DNA of 64,000 nucleotides from Propioniciclava coleopterorum (GTDB lineage Bacteria; Actinomycetota; Actinomycetes; Propionibacteriales; Propionibacteriaceae): assembly GCF_011393335.1 (NCBI RefSeq), contig NZ_CP049865.1, positions 2,932,722 through 2,996,721 on the forward strand, in the 5' to 3' direction. A program made the position numbers and the translations under genes. The notes under the pieces were generated by a model. It saw only the letters and a program-made list of their open reading frames with translations, was not told the DNA's origin and ran no database searches. Of the stretch, positions 52,623 to 62,756 are shown piece by piece. Position 1 is the first letter of the stretch; each line of letters opens with the position of its first letter.

Positions 52623-53732
52623 ATGTCCGGGCCGAACGACAACTACGACCCCAAGCAGGTCGCGGCGCTCAGCGCCGACGCGCTGGACGCGACCGTGGCG
52701 CAGGCGCTGGCGGCGTTCGCCGCCGCCAGCACGACGGGGGAGCTGAAGGCGGCGCGCCTGGCGCACACGGGCGAGAAGTCGCCGGTCGCCCTGGCCAACC
52801 GCGAGATCGGCGCCCTGCCGCCCGCCGCGCGCAAGGACGCCGGGCAGCGCATCGGACGCGCCCGCGGGCAGCTCAACCAGGCGCTCGCCGCCCGGCAGGC
52901 CGAGCTCGAGGCGTCCGAACTGGAGGCCGCGCTGGCGTCGGAGGCCGTCGACGTGACGCTGCCCGTCGCGCTGGCGCCCGAGGGGGCGATCCACCCGATC
53001 ACCGGCCTGATGGACCTGATGGCTGACGTGTTCGTCGCGATGGGCTGGGAGGTCGCCGAGGGGCCCGAGGCCGAGGCCGAGTGGCTCAACTTCGACGCGC
53101 TCAACATCGGCGCCGACCACCCGGCGCGCGGCGAGTCCGACACCATCTTCCTGGCGCCGGCCGGCAGCCACCGCGTCCTGCGGACCCACACGTCCCCGGT
53201 GCAGATCCGGTCGATGCTCGACCGCGAGCCGCCGCTGTACGTGGTGTGCCCGGGCAAGGTGTACCGCGCCGACGAGTTCGACGCCACCCACGTGCCGGTG
53301 TTCCACCAGATCGAGGGGCTGGCCGTCGACAAGGGCATCACGATGGCCCACCTCAAGGGCACGCTGGAGCACCTGGCGAGGTCGATGTTCGGAGACGTGA
53401 CGATGCGGTTCCGGCCCAACTACTTCCCGTTCACCGAGCCCAGCGCCGAGATGGACCTGGAGTGCTTCGTCTGCCACGGCGCCTCGGTGGGCGACCCCGA
53501 CAACCCGTGCCGCACCTGCCGCAGCGAGGGCTGGATCGAGTGGGGCGGCTGCGGCGTGGTCAACCCGCGCGTCCTGCGCGCCGCGGGCATCGACGCGGAT
53601 GTCTACTCGGGCTTCGCCTTCGGCATGGGGATCGAACGCACGCTGATGTTCCGCAACAACGCCACCGACATGCGCGACATGGTCGAAGGCGACGTCCGGT
53701 TCAGCCGGGCGCTGAAGGGAGAGGCCCGATGA
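52623..53732 (+). CDS. pheS: phenylalanyl-tRNA synthetase alpha subunit
   Basis: 369 residues. The N-terminal coiled coil (about 20-105) includes [16 protein letters not shown] and is followed by the class II core: motif 2 [21 protein letters not shown] and motif 3 [13 protein letters not shown]. The insert [31 protein letters not shown] contains two CxxC pairs, a zinc-type feature of the alpha chain in many bacteria. Forms the alpha2beta2 enzyme with PheT. AAGGAGG precedes ATG 52623 and the end overlaps pheT by ATGA. Confidence 0.95.
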   Translation: MSGPNDNYDPKQVAALSADALDATVAQALAAFAAASTTGELKAARLAHTGEKSPVALANREIGALPPAARKDAGQRIGRARGQLNQALAARQAELEASELEAALASEAVDVTLPVALAPEGAIHPITGLMDLMADVFVAMGWEVAEGPEAEAEWLNFDALNIGADHPARGESDTIFLAPAGSHRVLRTHTSPVQIRSMLDREPPLYVVCPGKVYRADEFDATHVPVFHQIEGLAVDKGITMAHLKGTLEHLARSMFGDVTMRFRPNYFPFTEPSAEMDLECFVCHGASVGDPDNPCRTCRSEGWIEWGGCGVVNPRVLRAAGIDADVYSGFAFGMGIERTLMFRNNATDMRDMVEGDVRFSRALKGEAR

Positions 53733-56289
53733 GGGCGACGAAGAGCTGGATCGCCGAGTACGCCGCGCTGCCCGCCGGGCTGAGCGGACGCGAGCTGGGC
53801 GAGGCGCTGGTCCGTTCCGGGCTGGAGGTGGAGTCGGTCGAGACCATCGGCGGCGACGTCACCGGCCCCGTCGTGATCGGGCGCGTGCTGGGCTTCACCG
53901 ACGAGCCGCAGAAGAACGGCAAGACCATCCGCTGGTGCCACGTGGACGCCGGAGCGGCGCACGCGCCCGCCGACGCGCCCGCGCCGCTGGTCAAGGGTGG
54001 GGTCACCGAGCCCGTCGTCGCCGACGGCGGACAGTACTGGCCGCGCGGCATCGTGTGCGGCGCCCACAACTTCGCCCCGAGGACCTGGTCGTGGTGGCGC
54101 TGCCCGGCAGCGAGCTGCCCGGCGGCTTCGGCATCGCGTCGCGCAAAACCTACGGCCACGTCTCCGACGGCATGATCTGCGCCGAGGACGAGCTGGGGCT
54201 GGGATCCGATCACGACGGCATCATCGTGCTCGGTGAGGCCGACGCGGCGGGGGAGCCGTGGGTCATCGGTGCGCCCGCTCTGGACGCGATGGGCGTCGTC
54301 GACGACGTCCTGGAGATGCCGATCACCTCCGACATGGGCTACTGCCTCAGCGTCCGCGGCCTGGCCCGCGAGGCCGCGCAGTCCCTCGGCGTCGCCTACA
54401 CCGACGTCGTCGCGCTCGAGACGCCGGCCGCCCACGAGGGCGGGTACCCGGTGCGCCTCGAGACCGCGGGGGCCGACCTGTTCGTCGCGCTGACCGTCGA
54501 GGGGTTCGACCCGTCGGCACCGTCGCCGGACTGGCTGCGGCAGCGGCTGGCCGCCGCGGGGATGCGCGCGCTGTCGCTGAGCGTCGACGTGTCGAACTAC
54601 GTGATGCTCGAGACCGGGCAGCCCAACCACTGCTACGACGCCGACGCGCTGCGCGGCGCCATCGTCGTGCGGAACGCCGCCCCCGGCGAGCGCCTCGTCA
54701 CGCTCGACGACGTGGACCGCGCCCTGGACGCCGCCGATCTGGTGATCGCCGACGACCGCGGCCCCATCGGGCTGGCCGGCGTCATGGGGGGCGAGGACAC
54801 CGAACTGCGCGACACCACCACCCGCATCGTGATCGAGGCGGCGCATTTCGACCCCGTCGCCATCGCCCGTACCTCGCGCCGGCACAAGCTCGGCAGCGAG
54901 GCCTCCCGGCGCTTCGAGCGCTGGGTCGACCCGGGCGCGGCCTACAGCGCCGCCCGCCGCGTCGCCGACCTGCTCGTCGAGCTCGGCGGCGGGACGCTGG
55001 TCGCCGAGACCGTCGTCGGCGCCGTCGCGTCCATGCCCGGCCAGACGATCGACGGCCGCCTGCCCGAGCGGGTGCTCGGGATGCCGGTCCCGGTCGAGCG
55101 GGCGGTCGAGGTGCTCACGGCGTCCGGCGTCGCGGTGGCCCGCGACGGCGACACGCTCACCCTAGCGCCGCCGACGTGGCGCTACGACCTCGTCGACCCC
55201 TACGACTACGTCGAGGAGGTCGGCATCAAGGTCGGCTACGACCACCTGCCCTCGGTCGTGCCGCCGGCCCCGGTCGGCCGCGGCCTGACCCGCGAGCAGT
55301 CCGCGCGCCGCGCGCTGGGCCGCGCGCTGGCCGCCGCCGGGTTCGTCGAGGTGCTCACGTTCCCGTGGGCCTCCGAGGCCGACCTGGACGCCCTGGGCGT
55401 CCCCGCCGACGACCCGCGCCGCGCCGCCGTGCGGCTGGTCAACCCGCTGGCCGACACCGCGCCGCTGCTGCGCACGACGCTGCTGCCGGGCCTGATCGGG
55501 GCGCTGCAGCGCAACGCCTCCCGTGGCGCCGACGACCTCGCGCTCGTCGAGACCGGCCGGGTGTTCTTCAACGCCGGTGAGGAGCCCACGCCGGAGCCCG
55601 GCGTCGCGGGGCGTCCCACCGCCGAGGAACTCGCCGGGATCGAGGCGACGCTGCCGCGGCAGCCGCGGCACCTGGGCGCCGTCGTCGCGGGCGCCTGGCG
55701 TCCGGCCGGCTGGGACGGCGCGGCGCAGGCCGCGGGCTGGCAGCAGGCGCTCGGGCTGGCCGAACTGACGGCCCGCACGGTCGGCGTCCGGCTGGAGCGC
55801 CGGGCCGACGCCACGGCCCCGTGGCACCCCGGTCGCTGCGCGGCCCTCGTCGTGGACGGCTCGGTGATCGGGCACGCGGGCGAACTGCACCCCGCGGTCA
55901 TCAAGGCCTTCTCCCTGCCGCCGCGGACCGCGGCGCTGGAGCTCGACCTGGACGCCCTGCTGGCCCACGTCGGCGCCCCCGGATCGCTGCCTCCGGTCTC
56001 GGCGCACCCCGTCGCCAAGGAGGATGTCGCCCTCGTCGTGGACGAGTCCGTGACGGCCGCCGACCTCGAAGCGGCGCTGGTCGCCGGCGCCGGCGACCTG
56101 CTGGAGTCGGTGCGGCTGTTCGACATCTACCGCGGCGCGCCGGTGCCCGAGGGCCACAAGTCCGTGGCGTTCGCTCTCCGGTTCCGCGCCCCCGACCGGA
56201 CGCTCACCGCCGACGAGGTCAACGCGGCCCGCGACGCCGCGGTCTCCCACGCGACCCAGCAGGTGGGCGCCCAGCAGCGCGCGGTGTAG
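53729..56289 (+). CDS. pheT: phenylalanyl-tRNA synthetase beta subunit; frame broken by one missing C
   Basis: Corrected length about 853 residues. The first frame gives [16 protein letters not shown] and the tRNA-binding (EMAP-like) domain to CGAHNFAP; the second resumes [16 protein letters not shown] and continues through the B3/B4 editing domain, B5 and the C-terminal anticodon-binding domain (about 765-850). The break is at the C4 run 54075-54078, where five are expected. The gene is essential and single copy in bacteria, so a true null is not credible; this is the best evidence that the other run-length breaks in the window are also sequencing errors. Confidence 0.93.
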
Positions 56290-56423
56290 CCCCGTGGCGG
56301 CGTCCCTGCTCGGGACGCCGCCGCGCCGGCCCAGGGCGCTGGCGCTCGTTCGGACGGGCAGCCCGCTCGTCCGCGCGTCGCCCGCTGGGTGACCAGTCGC
56401 CCTCGGGGTGTGGCGCCCTGGTC

Positions 56424-57430
56424 GGAGCCGCCCCCATTTGTGACGAGGGGCCCCGTTTGTGACGGTTCGCCCGCGTTTGCGACGAGCCGCCCCTTTTTGC
56501 GACGAGCCGCCCCTTTTTGCGACGAGCCGCCCCTTTTTGCGACGAGCCGCCCCTTTTTGCGACGAGCCGCCCCTTTTTGCGACGAGCCGCCCCCTTCTGC
56601 GACGTGCCGCCCCTTCTTGCGACGAGCCGCCCGCGGTTGCGACGAGTCGCCCCCGTTTGTGACGAGTCGCCCCCGGTCGGGTCAGTTGCCCCCGTTCCTG
56701 CGGGGGCGTCTGGCACTAGAGGGGGCGACTGGAAGCGAGGTCCGGCTGTGATGGCCGTACCTCGTCGCGTTGAACCCGCTTCTGCGGCGAGCCGCCCGCT
56801 GCTGCGGCGAGGCGCCCCCTTTGTGACGAGTCGCCCCCGTTTGTGACGAGTCGCCCCCGGTCGGGTCAGTTGCCCCCGTTCCTGCGGGGGCGTCTGACAC
56901 TAGAGGGGGCGACTGGAAGTGAGGTCCGGCTGTGTTGGCCGTACCTCGTCGCGTTGAACCCGCTTCTGCGACGAGCCGCCCGCTGCTGTGACGAGGCGCC
57001 CCCTTTGCGACGAGCCGCCCCCGCTTGTGATGAGTCGCCCCCTTCTGCGACGAGCCGCCCGCGGTTGCGACGAGGCGCCCCCGTTTGTGACGGGCCGCCC
57101 CCGTTTGTGACGAGTCGCCCCCGGTCGGGTCAGTTGCCCCCGTTCCTGCGGGGGCGTCTGACACTAGAGGGGGCGACTGGAAGCGAGATCCGGTGTGTTG
57201 GCCGTACCTCGTCGCGTTGAACCCGCTTCTGCGACGAGCCGCCCGCTGCTGTGACGAGGCGCCCGCTGCTGTGACGAGGCGCCCCTTTTTGCGACGAGCC
57301 GCCCGCGTTTGTGACGAGTCGCCCCATTTTGCGACGAGCCGCCCGCGGTTGTGACGGGCCGCCCCCGTTTGTGACGAGTCGCCCCCGGTCGGGTCAGTTG
57401 CCCCCGTTCCTGCGGGGGCGACTGACGCAA
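56424..57430. repeat. nested tandem-repeat block: 20-bp units in larger modules
   Basis: From 56461 to 56680 eleven units of 20 bp run in exact phase. The type unit is GACGAGCCGCCCCTTTTTGC, with five identical copies at 56481-56580. Beyond, the units alternate with longer modules whose shared anchor GTCAGTTGCCCCCGTTCCTG occurs at 56681, 56865, 57129 and 57393 (spacing 184, 264 and 264 bp; the difference of 80 is four units). The modules also share TGGCCGTACCTCGTCGCGTTGAACC. Long open frames exist on both strands only because the unit lacks stops; the 20-bp period rotates the frame, so I do not read them as protein. There is no spacer diversity, so this is not CRISPR. Confidence 0.85.
56665..56730. 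repeat. structured module of the repeat block (copy 1)
   Basis: AGTCGCCCCC (56665-56674) and GGGGGCGACT (56721-56730) are perfect 10-bp complements. Inside lies a smaller perfect stem, GCCCCCG (56688-56694) and CGGGGGC (56701-56707) around TTCCTG. The same nested double stem is repeated at each of the next copies (around 56865 and 57129), and in the last copy the base change in the inner flank (GACTG for GTCTG) improves the pairing. Such layout suggests a folded RNA or cruciform DNA element. Confidence 0.6.
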
Positions 57431-57463
57431 GAGGGGGCGTCTGGGAGGGATGCCATCGACAAG

Positions 57464-57518
57464 GCGTTACGACAAAGCGTCACGACAAAGCGTCACACCA
57501 GGCGTCACGACCAGGCGT
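57464..57518. repeat. 13-bp tandem repeat
   Basis: GCGTTACGACAAA, GCGTCACGACAAA, GCGTCACACCAG and GCGTCACGACCAG follow each other from 57464 to 57514, then GCGTC. Four degenerate copies of a 12-13-bp unit unrelated to the 20-bp unit. The 180 bp from here to 57693 holds nothing else that I recognise. Confidence 0.65.
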
Positions 57519-57693
57519 CTGCCGTCCAGACCCGGCGTCCAGAGCCACGCATCGACGACGTGCTGGGTGCCCATCAGCCCGGACACCAGCGGACGGATCG
57601 CCCCGCGACGATGTCCCGTCGCCGTTCAGGACTCCGGCGAACCCAGTCAGCCGCGCTTCCGCCTCCAGCGCGAAGACCCGGGCGACCGGGCGC

Positions 57694-58554
57694 TCACGGC
57701 GCCGGACGCGTGCCGAACGGTACGCCGAGCATCGCCCCGGCGGGCACGTCGACGCCCAGCACTGCCAGCACGTGGGCGGCGACGTCGGCGTGGTCCACGC
57801 CTCGCCCGGACGCCGCGGTGATCCCCGGGCCGGACGCCGCGATCCACGCCAGCCGCTCCTCGTCGGAGTCGCCCCCGTGATGGCCCTCGTCGCGGTGGCC
57901 GTGGTCGGTCAGCACGATCACCGTCCATTCCTCCTGAGCGCGCCCCGGACGCGCCGCGATGGCCGCCAGCAGCACCCCGAGCTGGTCGTCGCAGGTCTCG
58001 ATGGCCGCGCGGTAGAGCGGGGTGACGCCCTGGTCGTGGCCGACCATGTCGGGCAGCACGAGGTAGGCGAACACCAGCGCGTGGTCGCGGGTCAGCAGTT
58101 CGGCGGCGCAGCGTCCGGTGGTGGCCTCGTCGAGGGCGAGCAGCGTGGGGCCGTCCTCGATCAGGACGCCGGGCGCCGGCCGGTACGCGCTCCGGGGGAA
58201 CAGCGGCCCACCGTCGGTCGCGGTGAACAGCGGCGGCCACTGGCCGGCGGCGAAGGCCGTCGTCTCCGGACGCGCCGCCAGCAGCCGGGTGATGAAGTCG
58301 GGATGCTCGCGGTAGCGGTGGCCGCGGAAGTCGTTGTCGCGGACGCCGTGGGCGTCGCTGTACACCCCGGTCGCGACCGTCGACCAGACCGGCCCGGAGA
58401 TGGTGGGGTTACGGGCGTCCACGCGGACGGTGCTCAGGAAGCCGCGGGCGGCGAGCGCGTCCAGGTGCGGCGTGGCGGCCGCCCGGCGTTCGTCGTCGCG
58501 GACCCCGTCCCACGCGACGACGAGGACGTGTTGGCGCGCGGGGGACCCGGACAT
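57694..58554 (-). CDS. alkaline-phosphatase-superfamily phosphodiesterase / nucleotide pyrophosphatase
   Basis: 286 residues. The metal and nucleophile sites of the superfamily are visible: WDGVRDDE (Asp), NPTISGPVWSTVATG (Thr nucleophile), PDMVGHDQG (Asp, His) and LTDHGHRDEGHHGG (Asp, His, His). It should hydrolyse phosphodiester or pyrophosphate bonds with two zinc ions. No signal peptide, so cytoplasmic, unusual for extracellular family members. Start ATG 58554 follows CAGGAG. Confidence 0.85.
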   Translation of the reverse strand: MSGSPARQHVLVVAWDGVRDDERRAAATPHLDALAARGFLSTVRVDARNPTISGPVWSTVATGVYSDAHGVRDNDFRGHRYREHPDFITRLLAARPETTAFAAGQWPPLFTATDGGPLFPRSAYRPAPGVLIEDGPTLLALDEATTGRCAAELLTRDHALVFAYLVLPDMVGHDQGVTPLYRAAIETCDDQLGVLLAAIAARPGRAQEEWTVIVLTDHGHRDEGHHGGDSDEERLAWIAASGPGITAASGRGVDHADVAAHVLAVLGVDVPAGAMLGVPFGTRPAP

Positions 58555-58657
58555 GGCGACGACTCCTGGATTCGAGGACGCCGGAACTCTAGCCAGCCGG
58601 ACGCCCCGCGTCGTCGTTCCCGGCGGCCCGGCGCCCGCGTGAGACGATGGGGCGGAC

Positions 58658-61182
58658 ATGACGCTGATCCCTTTCTTCCCGACCGGTGCCGAGCGCACGG
58701 ACCCCGACGCCCTGTACGACGGCTTCACCGCCTGGGCCGGCCGCGGCGGCCTGGAGTTGTACCCGCACCAGGACGAGGCGCTGCTCGAGATCCTCACCGG
58801 GGCCAACCTCGTCGTCACGACGCCGACGGGCTCGGGCAAGTCGCTCATCGCGACCGGGGCCCACTTCGCGGCGCTCGCGGCCGGGGAGCGCAGCTACTAC
58901 ACCGCCCCGATCAAGGCGCTGGTCAGCGAGAAGTTCTTCGCCCTCGTGGACGCCTTCGGCGCCGAGGCCGTCGGCATGGTCACCGGCGACGCGTCGGTGA
59001 ACCCCGAGGCGCCGATCGTTTGCTGCACCGCCGAGATCCTCGCCAACATCGCGCTGCGGGAGGGCCGGGACGCCGACGTCGGGCAGGTGATCATGGACGA
59101 GTTCCACTTCATCGCCGACCCCGACCGCGGCTGGGCCTGGCACGTCCCGCTCGTCGAACTGCCGCAGGCGCAGTTCATCATCATGTCCGCGACGCTGGGC
59201 GACGTGAGCAGGCTCGCGGACCGGCTGACCGCCACCACCGGACGCGACACCGCGGTCATCGGCGGCGCCACCCGCCCCGTCCCGCTGACGTTCTCCTGGT
59301 CCCTGGAGCCGATCCACGAAACCATCGGGAACCTGGTGGCGACGCACCAGGCGCCCGTCTACGTCGTGCACGGCACGCAGGCGGCCGCCGTCGAGCGCGC
59401 CCAGGCCCTGCTCAGCCAGGGGGTCGCCGGCTCGGCGCACCGGGAGGAACTCGCCGAGGAACTGCGGGGCTTCGGGTTCGCCAGCGGGTTCGGCACGAGC
59501 CTGGCCAAGCTGCTGCGGGCCGGCATCGGCGTCCACCACGCGGGGATGCTGCCGCGGTACCGCCGCCTGGTCGAGCGCCTGGCCCAGCGCGGCCTGCTGG
59601 CCGTCATCTGCGGCACCGACACGCTCGGCGTCGGGATCAACGTGCCGATCCGGACGGTGCTGTTCAGCGCCCTGACCAAGTTCGACGGACGCCGGCAGCG
59701 CGTGCTGCGCAGCCGCGAGTTCCACCAGATCGCCGGACGCGCCGGGCGCGCCGGCTTCGACACCGTCGGCTACGTCGTCGCGCAGGCCCCCGACCACGAG
59801 GTCGAGAACGCACGCATCGTCGCCAAGTTCGCCGACGACCCCAAGAAGCTGCGCTCGGTGCGGCGCAAGAAGGCGCCCGAGGGGTTCGTGAACTACGGCG
59901 AGGGCACCTTCGCCAAGCTCATCGAGTCCGAGCCCGAGGAACTCCACCCGCGCCTCACGATCAGCCACGGGCTGCTGCTCAACCTGCTGCAGCGCGACGA
60001 GGACACCGGAGCGGCGGTCGTCCGCCTGATCGACTCGATCAACCCGGACGCCGCCACGCGCCGCCGGCTCGTCCGGCGGGCGGCTCAGCTCGGGCGCTCG
60101 CTGCTGCGCGCGGGCGTCGTCGAGCGGCTGCCCGAGCCCACCCCGGGCGGACGCCGGCACGCCCTCGCCGTGGACCTGCAGCGCGACTTCGCCCTCAACC
60201 AGCCCCTGTCGGCGTTCGCCCTGGCCGTCATCGAGACCCTGGACCCGGAGGCGCCGGAGTACGCCCTCGACGTCGTCAGCGTCATCGAGGCGACGCTGGA
60301 GGACCCGATGGTCATCCTGCTGCAGCAGCAGTTCGCCGCCCGCGGCGAGGCGGTACAGGAGATGAAGGCCGACGGCATGGAGTACGAGGAGCGCATGGAC
60401 GCCCTCGACGAGATCACCTGGCCCCGCCCGCTGGCCGACGTCCTCACCCGGACGCACCAGATCTACGCCGCGCTGCACCCGTGGCTCTCAGAGACCCCGG
60501 TCAAGCCCAAGTCGGTGGTCCGCGACATGTACGCCCGCGGCATGCGGTTCGGCGAGTTCGTGGCGCATTACAAGGTGCAACGCAGCGAGGGCCTGCTGCT
60601 GCGCTACCTCTCGGACGCCTACCGCGCGCTGCGCCAGACCGTGCCCGAGGCGTCCCGCACCGAGGAACTCGCCGACCTGATCGCTTGGCTGGGCGAGGTC
60701 ACCCGCCTGGTCGACTCCTCGCTGATCGACGAGTGGAACCGGCTCGCGGCGCTGTCCGACACCGACGCGCTCGAGCCGGACGCCGCCCCGAGCCGTCGCG
60801 CCCGGTCACTGGCAACGCCCGCGCGTTCCGCGTCCTGGTGCGCAACGCGATGTGGCGGCGCGTCGAGCTGATGGCCGACGACGACCTGGACACGCTGGCG
60901 TCCCTGGAGACGGCGCAGCCGGTCGTGATGACCCGCACCCGCTGGGACGAGGCGCTGGGCGACTACTGGGACGAGCACGACGAGATGCTCACCGACGCGG
61001 ACGCCCGCGGGCCGGTGTTCTTCGCCGTGGAGGAGAAGGGCCGCACCTGGCAGGTGCGCCAGATCATCGCCGACCCCGACGGGAACCGGGACTGGGCCTT
61101 GCACGCCTGGGTCGACCTGGATGAGTGCGACGAGGCCGGCGACCTGGTGCTGCACGTCACCGACCTCAGCCGGCAGGACTAG
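58658..61182 (+). CDS. DUF3516-containing DEAD/DEAH-box RNA helicase; frame broken by one missing C
   Basis: Corrected length about 841 residues. Walker A TPTGSGKS (about 54-61), motif II MDEFHFI (DEFH type), motif III SATLGD, and motif VI QIAGRAGRAG are present. This is the Ski2-like helicase group found across actinobacteria with a C-terminal DUF3516 extension. The break is at the C4 run 60786-60789; one more C restores PEPSRPVTGNARAFRVLVRNAMW and the last 125 residues. RNA processing is the likely role. The gene begins 103 bp from the divergent phosphodiesterase. Confidence 0.88.
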
Positions 61183-61263
61183 GGCTCACCTTCCAGCCGG
61201 GGCGGGGCGGTGGCGGGGCGTGGGCGGACGATCGCCGGACGCGAACCCGCACCCGGACAGGGG

Positions 61264-62046
61264 TCAGCCGAAGATCCGCTTCCACCAGGGGCGGTCGTCG
61301 GTCTCGCCCCGGCCCTCGCCCGAGGGGCCGGACTCGTGCGCGGAGTGGTCGGTGGGCTGGTCGTCGGGGTCGTCCTCGTCGTCGGACGCATCGGGCTCGC
61401 GCCGCTCCTCGACCTCCAGGTCGAGGTGGACGCCCAGCAGGCGCCCGTCCGTGTCGTAGCTGGCCAGCAGGGAGTAGCCGCCGTCGCCGTAGCCGGAGCT
61501 GGCGAGCGCGATGTTCTCGCCGGCGGTCGCCAGCGGCAGCACGATCAGGGCGGAGCCCTCGCCGTCGTCCAGGCGGGTGAACCAGTCCTGCTCGCCGGGA
61601 TCGTCGCTCTCGAAGTACGTCTCGTACCAGTCGACGCCCGCGGGCATGCCGTTCATCAGGGCGCCGACGTCGACGAACGCCACCGTGCCCGCGTCCACTC
61701 CGACCCAGGCGTCCTTCCCGCCGGTGGGCTCGACGCCGGCGGCCACGTCGTCGCGCATGAGCGGGCGCACGCGGGCCACCTCGCCGTCGGCGATCACCAC
61801 GCTGAGGTAGGAGTTCACGTCCTCACCGCCGTCGGGCTCGTCGGAGACGTCCGCGATCGTCACCTTCACCGGATAGGCACCCGGCGGCAGCTGGACGCGG
61901 ACGCCCGAGCCGAGGCTGGTGAACGGGTCGCTGGCCTCCAGGACGCCGGTGGGCAACTGCAGGACGCCGAGGTCGACGACGCGGTGGTGGTACTTCCAGC
62001 CGGGGACGGTCCCGGTCGCCAGGGCCAACAGGTCGGGGGTTTCCAT
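61264..62046 (-). CDS. DUF4241 protein
   Basis: 260 residues. LGVLQLPTGVLEASDPF and LPPGAYPVKVTIADV are the conserved parts of DUF4241. The last 60 residues are a strongly acidic linker (EPDASDDEDDPDDQ) ending in DRPWWKRIFG, a short amphipathic end that may bind a membrane or partner. Function unknown. The gene lies 11 bp downstream of the NADAR gene stop region on the same strand, so a joint transcript is likely. Confidence 0.75.
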   Translation of the reverse strand: METPDLLALATGTVPGWKYHHRVVDLGVLQLPTGVLEASDPFTSLGSGVRVQLPPGAYPVKVTIADVSDEPDGGEDVNSYLSVVIADGEVARVRPLMRDDVAAGVEPTGGKDAWVGVDAGTVAFVDVGALMNGMPAGVDWYETYFESDDPGEQDWFTRLDDGEGSALIVLPLATAGENIALASSGYGDGGYSLLASYDTDGRLLGVHLDLEVEERREPDASDDEDDPDDQPTDHSAHESGPSGEGRGETDDRPWWKRIFG

Positions 62047-62057
62047 GGGCGAGGAGT

Positions 62058-62636
62058 CTACGGCGTGGCGCGCTCGGCGCGGAGCCGGTCGCGAGCGGCC
62101 ATCAGCGCGAACCCGAGCAGGTTGCGGCCGCGCCAGCGGCTCGGGGTGGCGGCGTCGGGGGCGTCGGCCGCCAGCCCGATGCCCCACACGGCGTCCACGG
62201 GGCTCGCCTCCACCAGGACGGCGTCCCCGGTACCGAGCAGGAACGCCCCGAGTTCGCGGTTCTGCCCGAACTTGGCCACGTTCGCGGTGACCACGGCCGG
62301 GTAGCCGGCGGCGTCCCAGGCGGCCGGGTCGAAGCCGCGCACCCGCCGGCCGAGCGCCTTGGCGTCCGCCGGCGTCGCGGCGGCCAGGATCGCGGCGAGA
62401 GCGTCCTCGTCGCCGAACAGGCGCGCCTTGGCGGCCATCATGAAGTGCTCGGCGCTGGGGTAGGTCACGCCCTCCACCTCGAACGGGGCGACGAACCACT
62501 GGCTCAGGCACGCCTGCGTGACGGCCCCGGCGCGCGCCGAGTGGCCCCAGAAGTGCAGCAGTGGCGGCAGGTCGCCGGCCCGCTCGCGCTCCACGAGCGC
62601 GGCGAGCGCGGCGGTGGGGTCCTGGTCGGTCGCCAT
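62058..62636 (-). CDS. NADAR-family protein (YbiA-like)
   Basis: 192 residues: FWGHSARAGAVTQACLSQWFVAPFEVEGVTYPSAEHFMMAAKARLFGD is the signature of the NADAR/YbiA family, and NRELGAFLLGTGDAVLVEASPVDAVWGIGL completes the fold. E. coli YbiA and plant relatives are N-glycosidases acting on early riboflavin intermediates, and other NADAR proteins reverse ADP-ribosylation of guanine in DNA. AGAAGGAG precedes ATG 62636; an upstream frame start at 62732 is rejected for lack of a ribosome site. Confidence 0.87.
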   Translation of the reverse strand: MATDQDPTAALAALVERERAGDLPPLLHFWGHSARAGAVTQACLSQWFVAPFEVEGVTYPSAEHFMMAAKARLFGDEDALAAILAAATPADAKALGRRVRGFDPAAWDAAGYPAVVTANVAKFGQNRELGAFLLGTGDAVLVEASPVDAVWGIGLAADAPDAATPSRWRGRNLLGFALMAARDRLRAERATP

Positions 62637-62756
62637 GGGGGGCTCCTTCTGGGTCGCGTGTCGGGGGTTCGCGTCGCTGCAGTGTAGGCGTCGGCCGCCG
62701 ACCGGGTCCGGCGTCCGTATCGCACAGCGCACCGCGGTCGCCGGCCGGGACGAGGG

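Noticed and set aside
53729-56289. pheT as a pseudogene or as a case of programmed frameshifting
   Set aside because: The gene is essential and no slippery site, stop-proximal signal or pseudoknot is seen; a one-base loss in a C run is simpler, and six other genes show the same.
56461-56680. CRISPR array
   Set aside because: The units are contiguous with no unique spacers, and no cas genes are nearby.
56219-57880. Several open frames of 90-190 codons on both strands in the repeat block
   Set aside because: They arise because the 20-bp unit has no stop in any frame; the period rotates the frame, there is no ribosome site, and no family is recognisable.
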